Assembly: GCF_011761475.1 (NCBI RefSeq)
Contig: NZ_JAASRS010000001.1
Location: 2,852,001 to 2,916,000 of the forward strand
Length of the DNA: 64,000 nt
Reading direction: 5' to 3'
From: Saccharococcus thermophilus
GTDB taxonomy: Bacteria; Bacillota; Bacilli; Bacillales; Anoxybacillaceae
The notes below the pieces were generated by a model. It ran no database searches. It had not been told where the DNA came from and saw nothing but the letters and a program-made list of their open reading frames with translations. This document shows positions 20,206 through 30,520 of this stretch, piece by piece. A program made the position numbers and the translations under genes. The stretch's first letter is position 1; the number at the start of each line of letters is the position of its first letter.

Positions 20206-20239
20206 AAGGCTATCTCCGCTGGGGAGATAGCCTTTTTCG
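20206..20239. terminator. Bidirectional terminator between ygaE and the peptide importer
   Basis: AAAGGCTATCTCC pairs with GGGAGATAGCCTTTTT. It fits the end of ygaE on the plus strand and the end of the convergent oppC-type gene on the minus strand, with an A run before and a T run after the stem. Confidence 0.88.
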
Positions 20240-21139
20240 TTAGCTTTTCATGCGCGGGTCTAGCGCATCGCGCAATCCGTCGCCCATTAAGTTAAAGCCA
20301 AGCACGGTAAGCATAATCGCTAGTCCCGGAAAAATCATCGTCCATGGCGCCTGTGTCAAAAAGTCTTTTGAATCGGCAAGCATTTTCCCCCACTCTGGAT
20401 TTGGCGGCTGCGCCCCTAATCCTAAAAATCCAAGGGCGGCCGCTTCAATGATGGCCGTCGCAATCGCCAGTGTCCCTTGCACGATAATCGGCGCCATGCT
20501 GTTCGGCAAAATGTGATGGAACAAAATGCGCATATCACTCATCCCGATCGCTTTCGCCGCCATGATGTATTCTTCTTGCTTAATGCTTAAAACGCGCGAT
20601 CGGATCAAACGTCCGAAGTTTGGAATATTAATGACCGCTATCGCAATTAATGCGTTTTGCAAAGACGGTCCAAGCACGGCGACAATGCCGATGGCTAGCA
20701 AAATGCTTGGAAAGGCGAGCATAATATCAAACAAACGCGAAATAATGCCGTCAATCCAGCGCCCGTAATACCCCGCAATGATGCCGAGCAGCGAGCCGGC
20801 AATGACTGAGCCAAGCACAGAGAAAAAGCCGACCCACAGCGAGATTCTCGCCCCGTAAAGGACACGCGAGAAAATATCCCTTCCAAAATCGTCCGTTCCA
20901 AATAAATGTTTCGATGACGGCGGCTGCAGCCGCTCTGCTAAATTTTGATCTTTAAAGTCATAAGGCGCCAGCAGTGGAGCAAAAATCGCCAGCAAGATAA
21001 AAAAGACGACGATGCCCAGTCCGACAAGAGCGATTTTGTTTTTGCGAAATTGGCGCCATCCTTCTTTCCACAGGGAAGTAGACTCGGTTTGCTCTTGCAC
21101 CGTATGCATCGGTGTTTGACTGCGTGCTAGTTCGGCCAT
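20240..21139 (-). CDS. Oligopeptide/dipeptide ABC permease, OppC/DppC type
   Basis: A 299-residue inner-membrane permease. It has an N-terminal cytoplasmic segment with an OppC_N helix (WRQFRKNKIALVGLGIVVFF), then five helices of the BPD transport fold and the EAA loop (EYIMAAKAIGMSDMRILFHHILPNSMAPIIV) that docks on the ATPases. The FGTDDFGRDIFSRVLYGARISL segment is characteristic. It lies 17 bases after the OppB-type gene and is last in an operon whose order is D, F, A, B, C. Peptides are the likely cargo; nickel or other cargo cannot be excluded. Confidence 0.9.
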   Translation of the reverse strand: MAELARSQTPMHTVQEQTESTSLWKEGWRQFRKNKIALVGLGIVVFFILLAIFAPLLAPYDFKDQNLAERLQPPSSKHLFGTDDFGRDIFSRVLYGARISLWVGFFSVLGSVIAGSLLGIIAGYYGRWIDGIISRLFDIMLAFPSILLAIGIVAVLGPSLQNALIAIAVINIPNFGRLIRSRVLSIKQEEYIMAAKAIGMSDMRILFHHILPNSMAPIIVQGTLAIATAIIEAAALGFLGLGAQPPNPEWGKMLADSKDFLTQAPWTMIFPGLAIMLTVLGFNLMGDGLRDALDPRMKS

Positions 21140-21156
21140 ATCCGCTTCCCCCTTCC

Positions 21157-22161
21157 TTAGTTATATTTAATGCGCGGATCGATCACCGCATAAAGCAAAT
21201 CAACGATTAAGTTAATAAAAATAAAAATGGTGGCGATCACTAAAATTCCCGATTGAATAACCGGATAATCGCGATAGCCTATCGCATCGTAAATGTAGCG
21301 GCCAATGCCAGGCCAGCTGAAAATCGTTTCCGTTAAAATCGCGCCGCCAAGCAACAGGCCTGTTTGCAAACCAATAACGGTCAACACCGGAATGATTGCA
21401 TTTTTCAATGAGTGCTTGTACACGACCCAAAACATGCTTAACCCTTTTGCTCTTGCCGTGCGGATGTAATCCGATTTCATTACTTCGAGCATGCTCGAGC
21501 GCGTAATCCGCGCGATAATTGCCATTGGAATCGTCGCTAAGGCGACGCTTGGCAAAATTAAATGTTGCACGACTTGCATAAACTGCTCCGTATTTCCTTG
21601 TAAGAGCGTATCAAGCAAATACAAGTGGGTAATCGGCTCAATCGGATTTCGCACTTCTTCACGCCCCGATGTCGGAAGCCAATCTAATTGAATCGAAAAC
21701 ACCCACTGTTCCATCAGGCCAAGCCAGAAAATCGGCATCGAAACGCCGATAAGCGCTAAGACCATCGCGATATAGTCAAACCAGGAATTTTGAAACCATG
21801 CGCTAATAATGCCAGCATTAACTCCTATGACAACCGCGATGATCATCGCAACAAGCGACAGCTCCAACGTCGCCGCCAAATACGGCCAAATTTCATCCGA
21901 TATCGCGGCACCCGTGCGGATCGACTCTCCTAAATCTCCATGCAACAGGCCGCCTAAATATTTGATGTACTGCACATACCAAGGTTGATCTAATCCTAAC
22001 TTATGCGTTAGCGCGGCAACCGCTTCCTTCGTTGCTTTCTGTCCTAAAATGACTTGCGCGGGATTGCCAGGTATCGCGCGAATCATGAAAAAAACGACAA
22101 GTGACATTCCAAACAATACAGGGATGACCATGAGTATTCTTCTGACTGCATATGAAAGCAC
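21157..22161 (-). CDS. Oligopeptide/dipeptide ABC permease, OppB/DppB type
   Basis: A 334-residue permease with six helices, the opening LSYAVRRILMVIPVLFGMSLVVF and the EAA-type loop (DYIRTARAKGLSMFWVVYKHSLKNAIIPVL). The start is GTG at 22161, chosen because AAAGGAGGGACA precedes it; a longer frame back to 22230 would overlap the binding protein stop and lacks a site. It pairs with the OppC-type permease. Confidence 0.9.
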   Translation of the reverse strand: MLSYAVRRILMVIPVLFGMSLVVFFMIRAIPGNPAQVILGQKATKEAVAALTHKLGLDQPWYVQYIKYLGGLLHGDLGESIRTGAAISDEIWPYLAATLELSLVAMIIAVVIGVNAGIISAWFQNSWFDYIAMVLALIGVSMPIFWLGLMEQWVFSIQLDWLPTSGREEVRNPIEPITHLYLLDTLLQGNTEQFMQVVQHLILPSVALATIPMAIIARITRSSMLEVMKSDYIRTARAKGLSMFWVVYKHSLKNAIIPVLTVIGLQTGLLLGGAILTETIFSWPGIGRYIYDAIGYRDYPVIQSGILVIATIFIFINLIVDLLYAVIDPRIKYN

Positions 22162-22229
22162 GCACTGTCCCTCCTTTTGCCGATCATGAAAAAGAGGGGA
22201 GGATGCACTCCTTTCCCCTCCGCATATCA

Positions 22230-23831
22230 TTATTCGAATTCGACTTTTGTAAATTTATCGGAACCGGTTGGATGCGGCTTAAAGCCTTTAATGTTTGCTT
22301 TGCCGGCAAGCAGCGGTGTCGAGTGAACGAGCGGAATCCATGGTGCATCCTCTTTAATAATTTCTTGCGCCTTTTTATACAGTTCATTTCGTTTATTTTC
22401 GTCGCTGATTGTTTGCGCCTCGACTAAAATTTTATGAAGCTCATCATTGGAGTAATACGTATAGTTGTTGCTGCCGATGCTGTCTTTGTCGAGCAGCGCG
22501 TACAAGAAGTTGTCGGCGTCACCGTTATCGCCGGTCCAGCCAAGCAAGAACGCATCCGCTTCTCCTTTGGCCAGTTTTTCTAAGTAAGTAGCCCATTCAT
22601 ACGTAACGATTTTCGCTTTGACACCAATTTTTGCAAAATTCGCTTGCAGTGCCTCTGCGATTTTTTTCCCGTCCGGCATATATGGACGCGGCACTGGCAT
22701 CGCCCATAATTCCATTTCGAATCCGTTTGGATATCCTGCTTTTGCGAGCAGTTCTTTCGCTTTGTTTAAATCAAACGGATAATCTTTAATGGCATCATTA
22801 TAGCCAGGAATGCTTGGCGGCATCGGGTTTTTCGCCGGTTCCGCCTGGCCGGCGTAGAACGCGTCAATAATCGCCTTTTTGTCCACCGCATAGTTTAATG
22901 CTTGACGGACTAATTTGTTTTTCAACGGTCCTCTCGTCGCCGTCAACCCGACGTAACCGACGTTCATCGACGGTCGTTTGAAGATTTGGAAATCTTTATT
23001 TCCTTCGATTTGTTTCAAATCGGTTGGATTCAAATCTTCCATCAAATCGATTTCACCTTTTAACAATGCGTTTAGACGGGCAGAGTTATCTGGAATCGAA
23101 ACAAAGATTAATTGATTTAGCTTTGGATAGCCCTTTTCCCAATAATCTTTATTTTTTTCGAGAACGATGCGCTCGTTGCGCTTCCATTCTTTAAACACGA
23201 ATGGTCCGGTTCCCACTGGATGCTCGCCAAACTTGTCGCCATATTTTTTAATCGCCGCCGGGCTGGCGATCGCAAACGGCGTCATCGCAAGATTTTTCAA
23301 AAATGGAGCTTGTGGACGTTTCAACACGAATTGAACCGTGTAATCGTCCAATGCTTTTACCTCTTTAATGACATGGCTTTCATCGTTTTTATAACCGCCG
23401 AACATCGAGCCATAATACGGAAATTTGTCCGCATTGCCGTTGGCCCAACGTTCAAAGTTAAAGACAACCGCTTGGGCGTTGAAATCCGTTCCATCATGGA
23501 ACTTCACCCCTTTGCGGAGCTTAAACGTATAGGTCAGTCCGTCTTTGGAAATCGTCCATTCGGTCGCCAATGCCGGTTTTACCGTCGTATCTTCGTCATT
23601 ATAGTCTAGCAGTGTATCAAAAATATTTTTCGTTACCTTTAGCGATTCCCCGTCCGTGACCGTAGCCGGGTCAAGCGAGACAGAATCGCCGCCGCGCCCA
23701 TAAACGAGCGTGTCTTGAGATGATTTTCCTTTTGCGCCTCCGCTTGTTGTTTCTGACTTCCCGCAGCCAACAAGCGCCATCGACACTGCAAGCATCAAAG
23801 CGAGCAATGTCATCCATGTTTTTCTCCTCAT
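22230..23831 (-). CDS. Peptide-binding lipoprotein, OppA/DppE type (SBP family 5)
   Basis: A 533-residue extracellular solute-binding lipoprotein. The signal peptide MRRKTWMTLLALMLAVSMALVGC ends in an LVGC lipobox with Cys23 lipidated. The SBP_bac_5 motif region (LRKGVKFHDGTDFNAQAVVFNFERW) and ARLNALLKGEIDLMEDL are present. The ATG at 23831 is preferred because the mature signal starts there and GGGGGAAC precedes it. Its length and MELWAMPVPRPYMPDG segment favour dipeptide/oligopeptide binding. Placing the receptor between the ATPases and permeases is common in Geobacillus. Confidence 0.92.
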   Translation of the reverse strand: MRRKTWMTLLALMLAVSMALVGCGKSETTSGGAKGKSSQDTLVYGRGGDSVSLDPATVTDGESLKVTKNIFDTLLDYNDEDTTVKPALATEWTISKDGLTYTFKLRKGVKFHDGTDFNAQAVVFNFERWANGNADKFPYYGSMFGGYKNDESHVIKEVKALDDYTVQFVLKRPQAPFLKNLAMTPFAIASPAAIKKYGDKFGEHPVGTGPFVFKEWKRNERIVLEKNKDYWEKGYPKLNQLIFVSIPDNSARLNALLKGEIDLMEDLNPTDLKQIEGNKDFQIFKRPSMNVGYVGLTATRGPLKNKLVRQALNYAVDKKAIIDAFYAGQAEPAKNPMPPSIPGYNDAIKDYPFDLNKAKELLAKAGYPNGFEMELWAMPVPRPYMPDGKKIAEALQANFAKIGVKAKIVTYEWATYLEKLAKGEADAFLLGWTGDNGDADNFLYALLDKDSIGSNNYTYYSNDELHKILVEAQTISDENKRNELYKKAQEIIKEDAPWIPLVHSTPLLAGKANIKGFKPHPTGSDKFTKVEFE

Positions 23832-23844
23832 CCTTTGTTCCCCC

Positions 23845-24849
23845 TTAAATGAAATTTCTATCATTTCGTTGTTTGCCATCCATCTCATATAGATGGCAAG
23901 CAACGTAATGCCCTTTTTCTACTTCTTTCATCTCCGGCCGCTTTTGTTTGCAAATATCCATGCAAGCGCTGCAACGCGTATGAAACGCGCATCCTTGCGG
24001 CGGATTGGCCGGGCTTGGCAAATCGCCTGATAAAAGTTGGCGTTCTTTCTTATACTCTGGGTCTGGAATTGGCACGGCGGAAAGCAGCGCCTGCGTATAC
24101 GGATGTTTCGGCGCTTGGTATAATTTGTCGCTATCCGCCAATTCGACGAGGCGCCCTAAATACATGACCCCGACGCGATCGCTGATATGGCGGACAACTC
24201 CTAGATCGTGGGCTATAAAAATATAGGTAAGCCCAAATTCTTTTTGTAAGTCTTCAAGCAAATTCAACACTTGCGCCTGAATCGACACATCCAGCGCTGA
24301 TACTGGCTCATCGGCGATAATCAACTTTGGATTTGTCATCAAAGCGCGCGCGATGCCGATGCGCTGCCGCTGCCCACCGCTGAACTGATGTGGATAGCGC
24401 TTGGCGTGATACGATCCAAGCCCAACCACTTCCAGCATTTCCCGAACGCGTTTTTTTCGTTCCTCTTTGGAACCTACTCCGTGTACGATCAGCGGCTCTT
24501 CCAAAATTTTTTCCACCGTATGGCGCGGATTCAACGAGGCGAAAGGATCTTGGAAAATCATTTGCATATCGCGCCGCATTTTTCGTAATTCTGCTTTCGG
24601 CAATGTCGTTACTTCTTTTCCCTCGAAAACGATCGACCCTGCTGTCGGTTCAATTAAACGAAGTAGCATCCGCCCTGTCGTTGACTTGCCGCAGCCGCTT
24701 TCCCCGACAATGCCAAGCGTTTCCCCTTTATAGACGGTAAAAGTAACATCATCGACTGCTTTCACTTCGCCAACTTTTTTGCCAAACACTCCTCCCGTAA
24801 TCGGAAAATACTTTTTAAGCCCTTTCACTTGCAACAGCGGCTCGCTCAC
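23845..24849 (-). CDS. Peptide ABC importer ATPase, OppF/DppF type
   Basis: A 334-residue ATPase with Walker [14 protein letters not shown]-loop [16 protein letters not shown], signature [15 protein letters not shown], Walker [19 protein letters not shown] and a C-terminal oligo_HPY region with cysteines ([19 protein letters not shown]) that can hold an Fe-S cluster in relatives. The start is GTG at 24849 behind GAGAGGAGGAAC, overlapping the OppD-type gene by 35 bases. It powers import together with the other ATPase. Confidence 0.92.
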   Translation of the reverse strand: MSEPLLQVKGLKKYFPITGGVFGKKVGEVKAVDDVTFTVYKGETLGIVGESGCGKSTTGRMLLRLIEPTAGSIVFEGKEVTTLPKAELRKMRRDMQMIFQDPFASLNPRHTVEKILEEPLIVHGVGSKEERKKRVREMLEVVGLGSYHAKRYPHQFSGGQRQRIGIARALMTNPKLIIADEPVSALDVSIQAQVLNLLEDLQKEFGLTYIFIAHDLGVVRHISDRVGVMYLGRLVELADSDKLYQAPKHPYTQALLSAVPIPDPEYKKERQLLSGDLPSPANPPQGCAFHTRCSACMDICKQKRPEMKEVEKGHYVACHLYEMDGKQRNDRNFI

Positions 24850-25840
24850 GATTTTGTTCCTCCTCTCCGAGCGGCAAAAAACAACGGACGCGATGGCCGC
24901 GTTCTTCTGCTTCATATAGTTTCGGATCTTCTTGGAAACAACGGTCAAAAGCATGCTCGCACCTTGCCGCAAACCGGCAGCCTTGGCGAACCGATCCCGG
25001 CTTCGGCACATTGCCCGGAATCGAATACAACCGTTCCTTTTTGTCACGAATATCCGGGACCGATTGAATCAAACCGATCGTATACGGATGTTTTGGGTTT
25101 TTGAAAATAGTCCGTACATCTCCCTCTTCCACAATCTTTCCCGAATACATGACAATCACACGGTCGCATATTTCCGCGACAACCCCCAAATCGTGCGTAA
25201 TCATCATGATTGAAGTGCGAAAGTTTTTATTCAGTTCTTTCATCAACGCCAAAATTTGCGCCTGTATCGTTACATCGAGCGCCGTAGTCGGTTCGTCGGC
25301 AATCAGCAGCGCCGGACGGCATGCCATCGCCATCGCAATCATGACGCGCTGGCGCATTCCGCCGGAGAGTTGGTGCGGATATTCGTCGATGATTTGCTCC
25401 GCGCGCGGCAGGCCTACAAGTTTTAACATTTCCACTGCTCTTGTTTTCGCTTCCTTTTTATTTATGTTCGTATGTATGCGAATAGCCTCGACCAACTGAT
25501 TGCCAATCGTAAACAGCGGATTTAAGGAGGTCATTGGCTCTTGAAAGATCATGGCAATTTCATTGCCGCGGATTTGCTTCATTCGTTTTTCCGAAGCATG
25601 AACAAGGTTTTCGCCTTTAAAAAGGATTTCGCCATCGACAATACGCCCGATGCCTTTTGGCAATAACCCCATAATGGACAACGAAGTGACGCTTTTTCCG
25701 CATCCTGATTCGCCAACGACTCCTAAAATTTCTCCTTCATTTATGTAAAAATCCACGCCGTCTACGGCAGGAATTTCTCCCTCATCGGTAAAAAAGGACG
25801 TTTTTAATCCTTTCACTTCCAGCACACGTGCGCCTGCCAT
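24815..25840 (-). CDS. Peptide ABC importer ATPase, OppD/DppD type
   Basis: A 341-residue ATPase with Walker [14 protein letters not shown]-loop [17 protein letters not shown], signature [15 protein letters not shown], Walker [19 protein letters not shown] and the C-terminal oligo_HPY segment with [14 protein letters not shown]. The ATG at 25840 follows GGGAGGTGAAATA. First gene of the five-gene importer operon, with a promoter about 55 bases upstream. Confidence 0.93.
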   Translation of the reverse strand: MAGARVLEVKGLKTSFFTDEGEIPAVDGVDFYINEGEILGVVGESGCGKSVTSLSIMGLLPKGIGRIVDGEILFKGENLVHASEKRMKQIRGNEIAMIFQEPMTSLNPLFTIGNQLVEAIRIHTNINKKEAKTRAVEMLKLVGLPRAEQIIDEYPHQLSGGMRQRVMIAMAMACRPALLIADEPTTALDVTIQAQILALMKELNKNFRTSIMMITHDLGVVAEICDRVIVMYSGKIVEEGDVRTIFKNPKHPYTIGLIQSVPDIRDKKERLYSIPGNVPKPGSVRQGCRFAARCEHAFDRCFQEDPKLYEAEERGHRVRCFLPLGEEEQNRERAAVASERA

Positions 25841-25893
25841 TATTTCACCTCCCATCCCTGTTGAATTGATGAAATATTTTTATTTTAATTAAA

Positions 25894-25922
25894 ATTATGC
25901 CATGCATTTTTTTATAAGACAA
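25894..25922 (-). promoter_or_regulatory. Promoter of the peptide importer operon
   Basis: On the minus strand: TTGTCT (25922-25917), a 17-base spacer and CATAAT (25899-25894). The surroundings are very AT-rich. No CodY-type or CRE-type box was recognised. Confidence 0.65.
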
Positions 25923-25970
25923 TATAATATTATAAAAAATTAAAATTATCGAAATAGAAGGAACAATAAT

Positions 25971-26006
25971 AAAAAACGGTCTTACAGTGCGTAAAACCGT
26001 TTTTAT
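25971..26006 (-). terminator. Terminator after ygaD
   Basis: On the minus strand, AAACGGTTTTACG pairs with GTAAGACCGTTT and continues into TTTTTTATTATT. Confidence 0.85.
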
Positions 26007-26043
26007 CTTTTATTTTCCAATAATATAAATATTTTTCTTTTAT

Positions 26044-27792
26044 CTATTGATGGAGTTGCTGGATTGTAAATAAATGATAATAGCTCCCTTGTTTCGCCAT
26101 TAATTCCTCATGGGTGCCGCTTTCGACAATCACTCCATCTTCTATAAGAAAAATACGGTCCGCATGCGTAATCGTTGACAGGCGATGGGCGACGATAAAC
26201 GTCGTCCGATCTTTGGCGAGCCGCTCCATTGCTTCTTGAATGTAATGCTCATTTTCGAGATCAAGCGCCGATGTCGCTTCATCGAAAATAAGCAAAGGCG
26301 GATTTTTTAGAAAGACGCGGGCTATAGCGATCCGCTGTTTTTGCCCTCCGAACAATTTTATGCCGCGCTCCCCGACTTTTGTGTCATATCCATCCGGCAG
26401 ACTCATAATAAAATCATGGGCATTGGCGGCTTTTGCGGCGGCAATCACCTCTTCATCCGTCGCATCCGATTTTCCGAGCAAAATATTTTCCTTCACTGAA
26501 TCGCTAAATAAGAAGCTGTCTTGAAATACCATTCCAATTTGATCACGCAAACTGCGCACACGAAAATCACGAATATCAATGCCATCCAATAAAATCCGTC
26601 CCGAAGTCACGTCATAAAACCGTGGGATTAAGCTTACTAACGTAGATTTTCCGCCTCCGCTCATGCCGACAAGGGCGATCGTTTCGCCCGCTTTTACAGA
26701 AAATGAAATATCGCGCAGCACCGGCCGTTCATTTTTATGATAGGCAAAGGTGACGCGCTCAAACACAACGTCGCCTTTCACCTCTTTACAATCGATGGCG
26801 TTTGGCGCGTCAACGATATCATACGGTTCATCGAAAAACTCGAACATTCGGTCCATCGAAGCGAACGACTGCGTTAATGTCGTAGACGAATTGACAAGGC
26901 GGCGCAACGGGCTGTACAGTCGGTCAATATATCCGACGAAAGCGACCATCGTCCCAACGGTAATATGGCCGAGCAGCACTTGGTAGCCGGCATAAATAAT
27001 CACGATGATCGGGGCGATGTCGGTGACGGTGTTGACGACGGAAAACGATTTGGCAGTCCAGTTCGTGTGCATTAGCGCCTTCGTTAAAAAATTGTTGTTT
27101 TGCGCAGAAAATCGCTTTTGCTCTGCTTCTTCGATGGCAAAACTTTTAATGACTGACATTCCTTGCACCCGCTCATGCAAGTACGCTTGAAGCTCCGCCA
27201 GCGCCTGGGAGCGCATTCTCGTCCGCTGGCGCAGCCGGCCGAAAAAATATTTAACGGAAAACGCATAAAGCGGAAGTGTGCTAATGGAAATCAGCGTCAG
27301 CTTTATATCCATCTTCATCATAATGACAAGCGCAATGATAATCGTCGCCATATCCAGCCAAAGATTCATTAATCCGGTAATGATAAAATCTTTCGTCTGC
27401 TCGACATCGTTAATGACGCGCGAAATAATTTCGCCGGTGCGATGATTCGAATAATACGTAAAACTTAATTTTTGCATATGGGTAAACAATTGGTTGCGGA
27501 TGTCATACAGCACTTTGCTTGCCGTCCATTGCGCGAAATATTGGCGATAATATTCTACAATGGGGCGAATGAGGACAAAAATAATCAGCATCACTGCCAG
27601 CGCCCACCAAAGCCGGGACGTCTTCTCTGACATCGGTAGCGCCTTATTTCCGATAATGTCGTCGACCACATATTTCAGCAATAATGGAATGAGAAGCGGA
27701 ATTGCAAATTTAATAATTCCGATGATCATCGTGGCGATGATATGCCACTTGTACGGGCGAACAAACCGCATATAGCGGCGAATACTTTCCAC
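26044..27792 (-). CDS. ygaD: YgaD-type ABC exporter half-transporter with altered signature motif
   Basis: A 582-residue fused membrane and ATPase protein of the multidrug/lipid exporter type that works as a dimer. There are six helices (about 15-310), then an ATPase with Walker [11 protein letters not shown]-loop [10 protein letters not shown], Walker [13 protein letters not shown] and switch His in IVAHRLSTI. The signature reads LFGGQKQR where the family has LSGGQ: Ser replaced by Phe (TTC, one C-to-T step from TCC). That serine touches the ATP gamma phosphate, so the protein may be inactive. The start is GTG behind AAAGGGGGG. It sits beside ygaC as in B. subtilis; substrate unknown. Confidence 0.9.
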   Translation of the reverse strand: MESIRRYMRFVRPYKWHIIATMIIGIIKFAIPLLIPLLLKYVVDDIIGNKALPMSEKTSRLWWALAVMLIIFVLIRPIVEYYRQYFAQWTASKVLYDIRNQLFTHMQKLSFTYYSNHRTGEIISRVINDVEQTKDFIITGLMNLWLDMATIIIALVIMMKMDIKLTLISISTLPLYAFSVKYFFGRLRQRTRMRSQALAELQAYLHERVQGMSVIKSFAIEEAEQKRFSAQNNNFLTKALMHTNWTAKSFSVVNTVTDIAPIIVIIYAGYQVLLGHITVGTMVAFVGYIDRLYSPLRRLVNSSTTLTQSFASMDRMFEFFDEPYDIVDAPNAIDCKEVKGDVVFERVTFAYHKNERPVLRDISFSVKAGETIALVGMSGGGKSTLVSLIPRFYDVTSGRILLDGIDIRDFRVRSLRDQIGMVFQDSFLFSDSVKENILLGKSDATDEEVIAAAKAANAHDFIMSLPDGYDTKVGERGIKLFGGQKQRIAIARVFLKNPPLLIFDEATSALDLENEHYIQEAMERLAKDRTTFIVAHRLSTITHADRIFLIEDGVIVESGTHEELMAKQGSYYHLFTIQQLHQ

Positions 27793-27811
27793 AAAACATC
27801 CCCCCTTTAAA

Positions 27812-27852
27812 AGCAGAAAAACCTGTTTGCGGCAACGAACAGGCTTTTTGCT
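27812..27852 (-). terminator. Terminator between ygaC and ygaD
   Basis: On the minus strand, AGCAAAAAGCCTGTT and AACAGGTTTTTCTGCT form a stem around CGTTGCCGCA, ending in a five-T run just before the ygaD ribosome binding site. It either ends ygaC transcripts or attenuates ygaD. Confidence 0.7.
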
Positions 27853-27864
27853 TTCTTCTTTTAT

Positions 27865-28398
27865 TCACTTTCGATATGATTGAAACTTGTCATACCACTT
27901 GTCAATAAAATCAGGAGCAAACGGACCTTTTCTTTCCTGAATCCAGCTGATCAGCTTCTTTACATTGTTTTTTAAAATGCGGTCAATCACATCAGGATAA
28001 TTCATCTCTTTGCGGTGCCGTTCATATTCGTCTTCATCGAGTAAAATATATGTCATATCGGGAAATACTTTAATATCTAAATCATAATCAATGTATTTAA
28101 GCGCTTCCTCATCCCATACAAACGGCGAACTTAAATTGCAATAATAATAAATCCCGTCGTCACGAATCATCCCAATAATATTAAACCAATGCTTGGCATG
28201 AAAAAAGCAGATGGCTGGTTCACGCGTGACCCATGTTCGTCCATCCGCTTCCGTTACCAGCGTTTTATCATTCGCCCCGATAATATATGTAGAAGCTCCT
28301 TTTAGCACGAGCGATTCTTCCCATATACGGTGAATCATCCCATTATGTTTATAACTGTGTATTTGAATAACTTCTCCTTCCATAGGATATCCCGACAT
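27865..28398 (-). CDS. ygaC: YgaC/Ntdp-type nucleoside tri- and diphosphatase (DUF402)
   Basis: A 177-residue DUF402 protein. The staphylococcal homologue is a metal-dependent nucleoside tri/diphosphatase, which is the likely activity here. The conserved core has [35 protein letters not shown] and [11 protein letters not shown] with its acidic residues. The ATG at 28398 follows GGGGAGAAAA; a GTG at 28410 is inside that site and is rejected. Next to ygaB and ygaD as in B. subtilis. Confidence 0.85.
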   Translation of the reverse strand: MSGYPMEGEVIQIHSYKHNGMIHRIWEESLVLKGASTYIIGANDKTLVTEADGRTWVTREPAICFFHAKHWFNIIGMIRDDGIYYYCNLSSPFVWDEEALKYIDYDLDIKVFPDMTYILLDEDEYERHRKEMNYPDVIDRILKNNVKKLISWIQERKGPFAPDFIDKWYDKFQSYRK

Positions 28399-28470
28399 TT
28401 TTCTCCCCACTTTCTTTTATGGGAACTTCTCTTTTTATTATAACGATTGAACATACAAATGGAAACAAAA

Positions 28471-28500
28471 GAAAGCCATCTTACCACGCTGAAGATGGCT
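28471..28500 (-). terminator. Terminator overlapping the ygaB stop
   Basis: On the minus strand, AGCCATCTT and AAGATGGCT form a 9-bp stem, followed by TTCTTTTGTTT. Confidence 0.65.
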
Positions 28501-28753
28501 CGCACATGCGGCGATGCTGGTTTTGATAGGCAAGAATGACTTCTTCCGTTTGTTTTTCAAACGTTTGTTGAATTTCTTTCAACTGTTGTTTCATCTGCCG
28601 GATTTCCTCTTGAAGCGATTGGAGCTTCGCTTCCTGCTGCAGCTCGATTAACTGTTTTTCAATTTCTTGGCACCGTTCGATTTCCGACTGTAAAAACAAC
28701 AGCTGCTCCATTGTTTTTAATTGCTCATTCACTAAACGTTCAAACAGCTCCAT
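28481..28753 (-). CDS. ygaB: YgaB-like coiled-coil protein
   Basis: About 90 residues, almost all helical and rich in Glu, Gln and Leu with heptad spacing (LVNEQLKTMEQLLFLQSEIE...LQEEIRQMKQQLKEIQQTFE), so a coiled coil is likely. The function of YgaB is unknown. The ATG at 28753 has GGGAGAAGGAAGG before it; the frame stays open to 28804 but the added residues look unrelated. It keeps its B. subtilis position between ygaC and sspE. Confidence 0.75.
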   Translation of the reverse strand: MELFERLVNEQLKTMEQLLFLQSEIERCQEIEKQLIELQQEAKLQSLQEEIRQMKQQLKEIQQTFEKQTEEVILAYQNQHRRMCEPSSAW

Positions 28754-28984
28754 GCCTTCCTTCTCCCTTCCCTTATGGCCGTGGGCAAGCACATAACCAT
28801 CCATAGGCGCTTTCTTTTGCTGTGCAACCGATAGTTTTATTATTTCGGGAAGGAATGCAAAATTCCTTTGACTATATATGTAAAGTTATGGCAACTTTTG
28901 TCGTTAAATGAATCATGTTTCGCCTTATCGATTTTTTACTTTGTTGACTTCGCAGTCGTGGAAAATGAAAGAAGCAGAGGCTTT

Positions 28985-29230
28985 TATTGCCTCCGCTTTT
29001 CTTCTTGTCTAGCTTCGGGCTCCATCGGCTCGCGACGCTTCGGTCCCGCTGTGGCGGCGACACATTGAGTTAACTTCTCTGAGTAACCCACGCAAGACCA
29101 AAGTTTGTTTGGTCTGAGCCTCCTCGCGGGCCCTCCAGCGCGTGTCGCGGAGCCAGGATGGCGACATTTCGCCGTTGCCCACAGGATGTGGGCCGCCTTT
29201 AGGCGAAATTGCGGAGCCCTCCGCTTTTCT
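28985..29230. repeat. Palindrome-rich intergenic element, no gene
   Basis: The 430 bases between ygaB and sspE hold no convincing gene but a GC-rich block bounded by near-identical copies of CCTCCGCTTTTCT (about 28989 and 29218). Inside are GACCAAA/TTTGGTC (about 29097-29122) and a nested inverted repeat ATTTCGCC...GCCCACA...TGTGGGC...GGCGAAAT (about 29167-29212). The opening CTTGTCTAGCTTCGGGCTCC resembles an intergenic repeat I remember from other Bacillaceae genomes. It is probably a dispersed repeat or structured RNA rather than a gene. Confidence 0.6.
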
Positions 29231-29234
29231 ATAG

Positions 29235-29417
29235 TTACTTGCTAGAGTTTTGCGCTTTGCCAGCTTCTGCTTGCGCGTTTTGTTGTCTTACTTGTTGCGC
29301 ATTAGTTTCTGCAGCAAATTCAGTGCCGAATTGGCCTGCTTGTGCAGATTGCGCGTTTTGTTGTCTTACTTCTTGGACGTTAGTGCCTGCAGTTGTTTTG
29401 TTTTGTTGTTTTGCCAT
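29235..29417 (-). CDS. sspE: Gamma-type small acid-soluble spore protein
   Basis: A 60-residue protein rich in Gln, Asn and Ala with two internal repeats (TNVQEVRQQNAQ and TNAQQVRQQNAQ) around a spore-protease-type site (GQFGTEFAAET). Gamma-type SASPs are amino acid stores in the spore and do not bind DNA. The ATG at 29417 follows GTGGAGGTGATAACA. The two repeats are also near-identical at DNA level (GCGCGTTTTGTTGTCTTACT). Forespore sigma-G control is expected; I did not find a fully convincing promoter. Confidence 0.93.
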   Translation of the reverse strand: MAKQQNKTTAGTNVQEVRQQNAQSAQAGQFGTEFAAETNAQQVRQQNAQAEAGKAQNSSK

Positions 29418-29476
29418 TGTTATCACCTCCACGTGACTTAATGTACCCAGGAGGTGATGATTCTATTCCATCTAAA

Positions 29477-30250
<774 letters not shown>

Positions 30251-30295
30251 TCAATAAATACTTTTTCAAACTAGAAAAAAAAGGGGGCTTTTCTA

Positions 30296-30520
30296 ATGTA
30301 CGTTGGTCGTGATATGACAGAGCTGTCCATGATTCCAAAATCGGAATGGACGGACAGCGAACTCGCTTATTTCCATCATTCCTTCCAGCAAATCGCTCCA
30401 TATTTAAACGTGGAAGGCCAGACGATCCACCGCGAAATCATCGAGGAAATCGAAGCGCGCGGCGGACTAAAAAACAGCGAAGCCACGTATACACAAGGCA
30501 CGAGACAGGTGTATGACTAA
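30296..30520 (+). CDS. yfhS: YfhS-like small protein
   Basis: A 74-residue acidic protein ([18 protein letters not shown]... [12 protein letters not shown]) without membrane segments or known motifs. Length and position between fabL and mutY match B. subtilis yfhS, whose function is unknown though it has been linked to sporulation. GGGGGC precedes the ATG. Its last four bases overlap the end of the convergent mutY. Confidence 0.7.
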   Translation: MYVGRDMTELSMIPKSEWTDSELAYFHHSFQQIAPYLNVEGQTIHREIIEEIEARGGLKNSEATYTQGTRQVYD

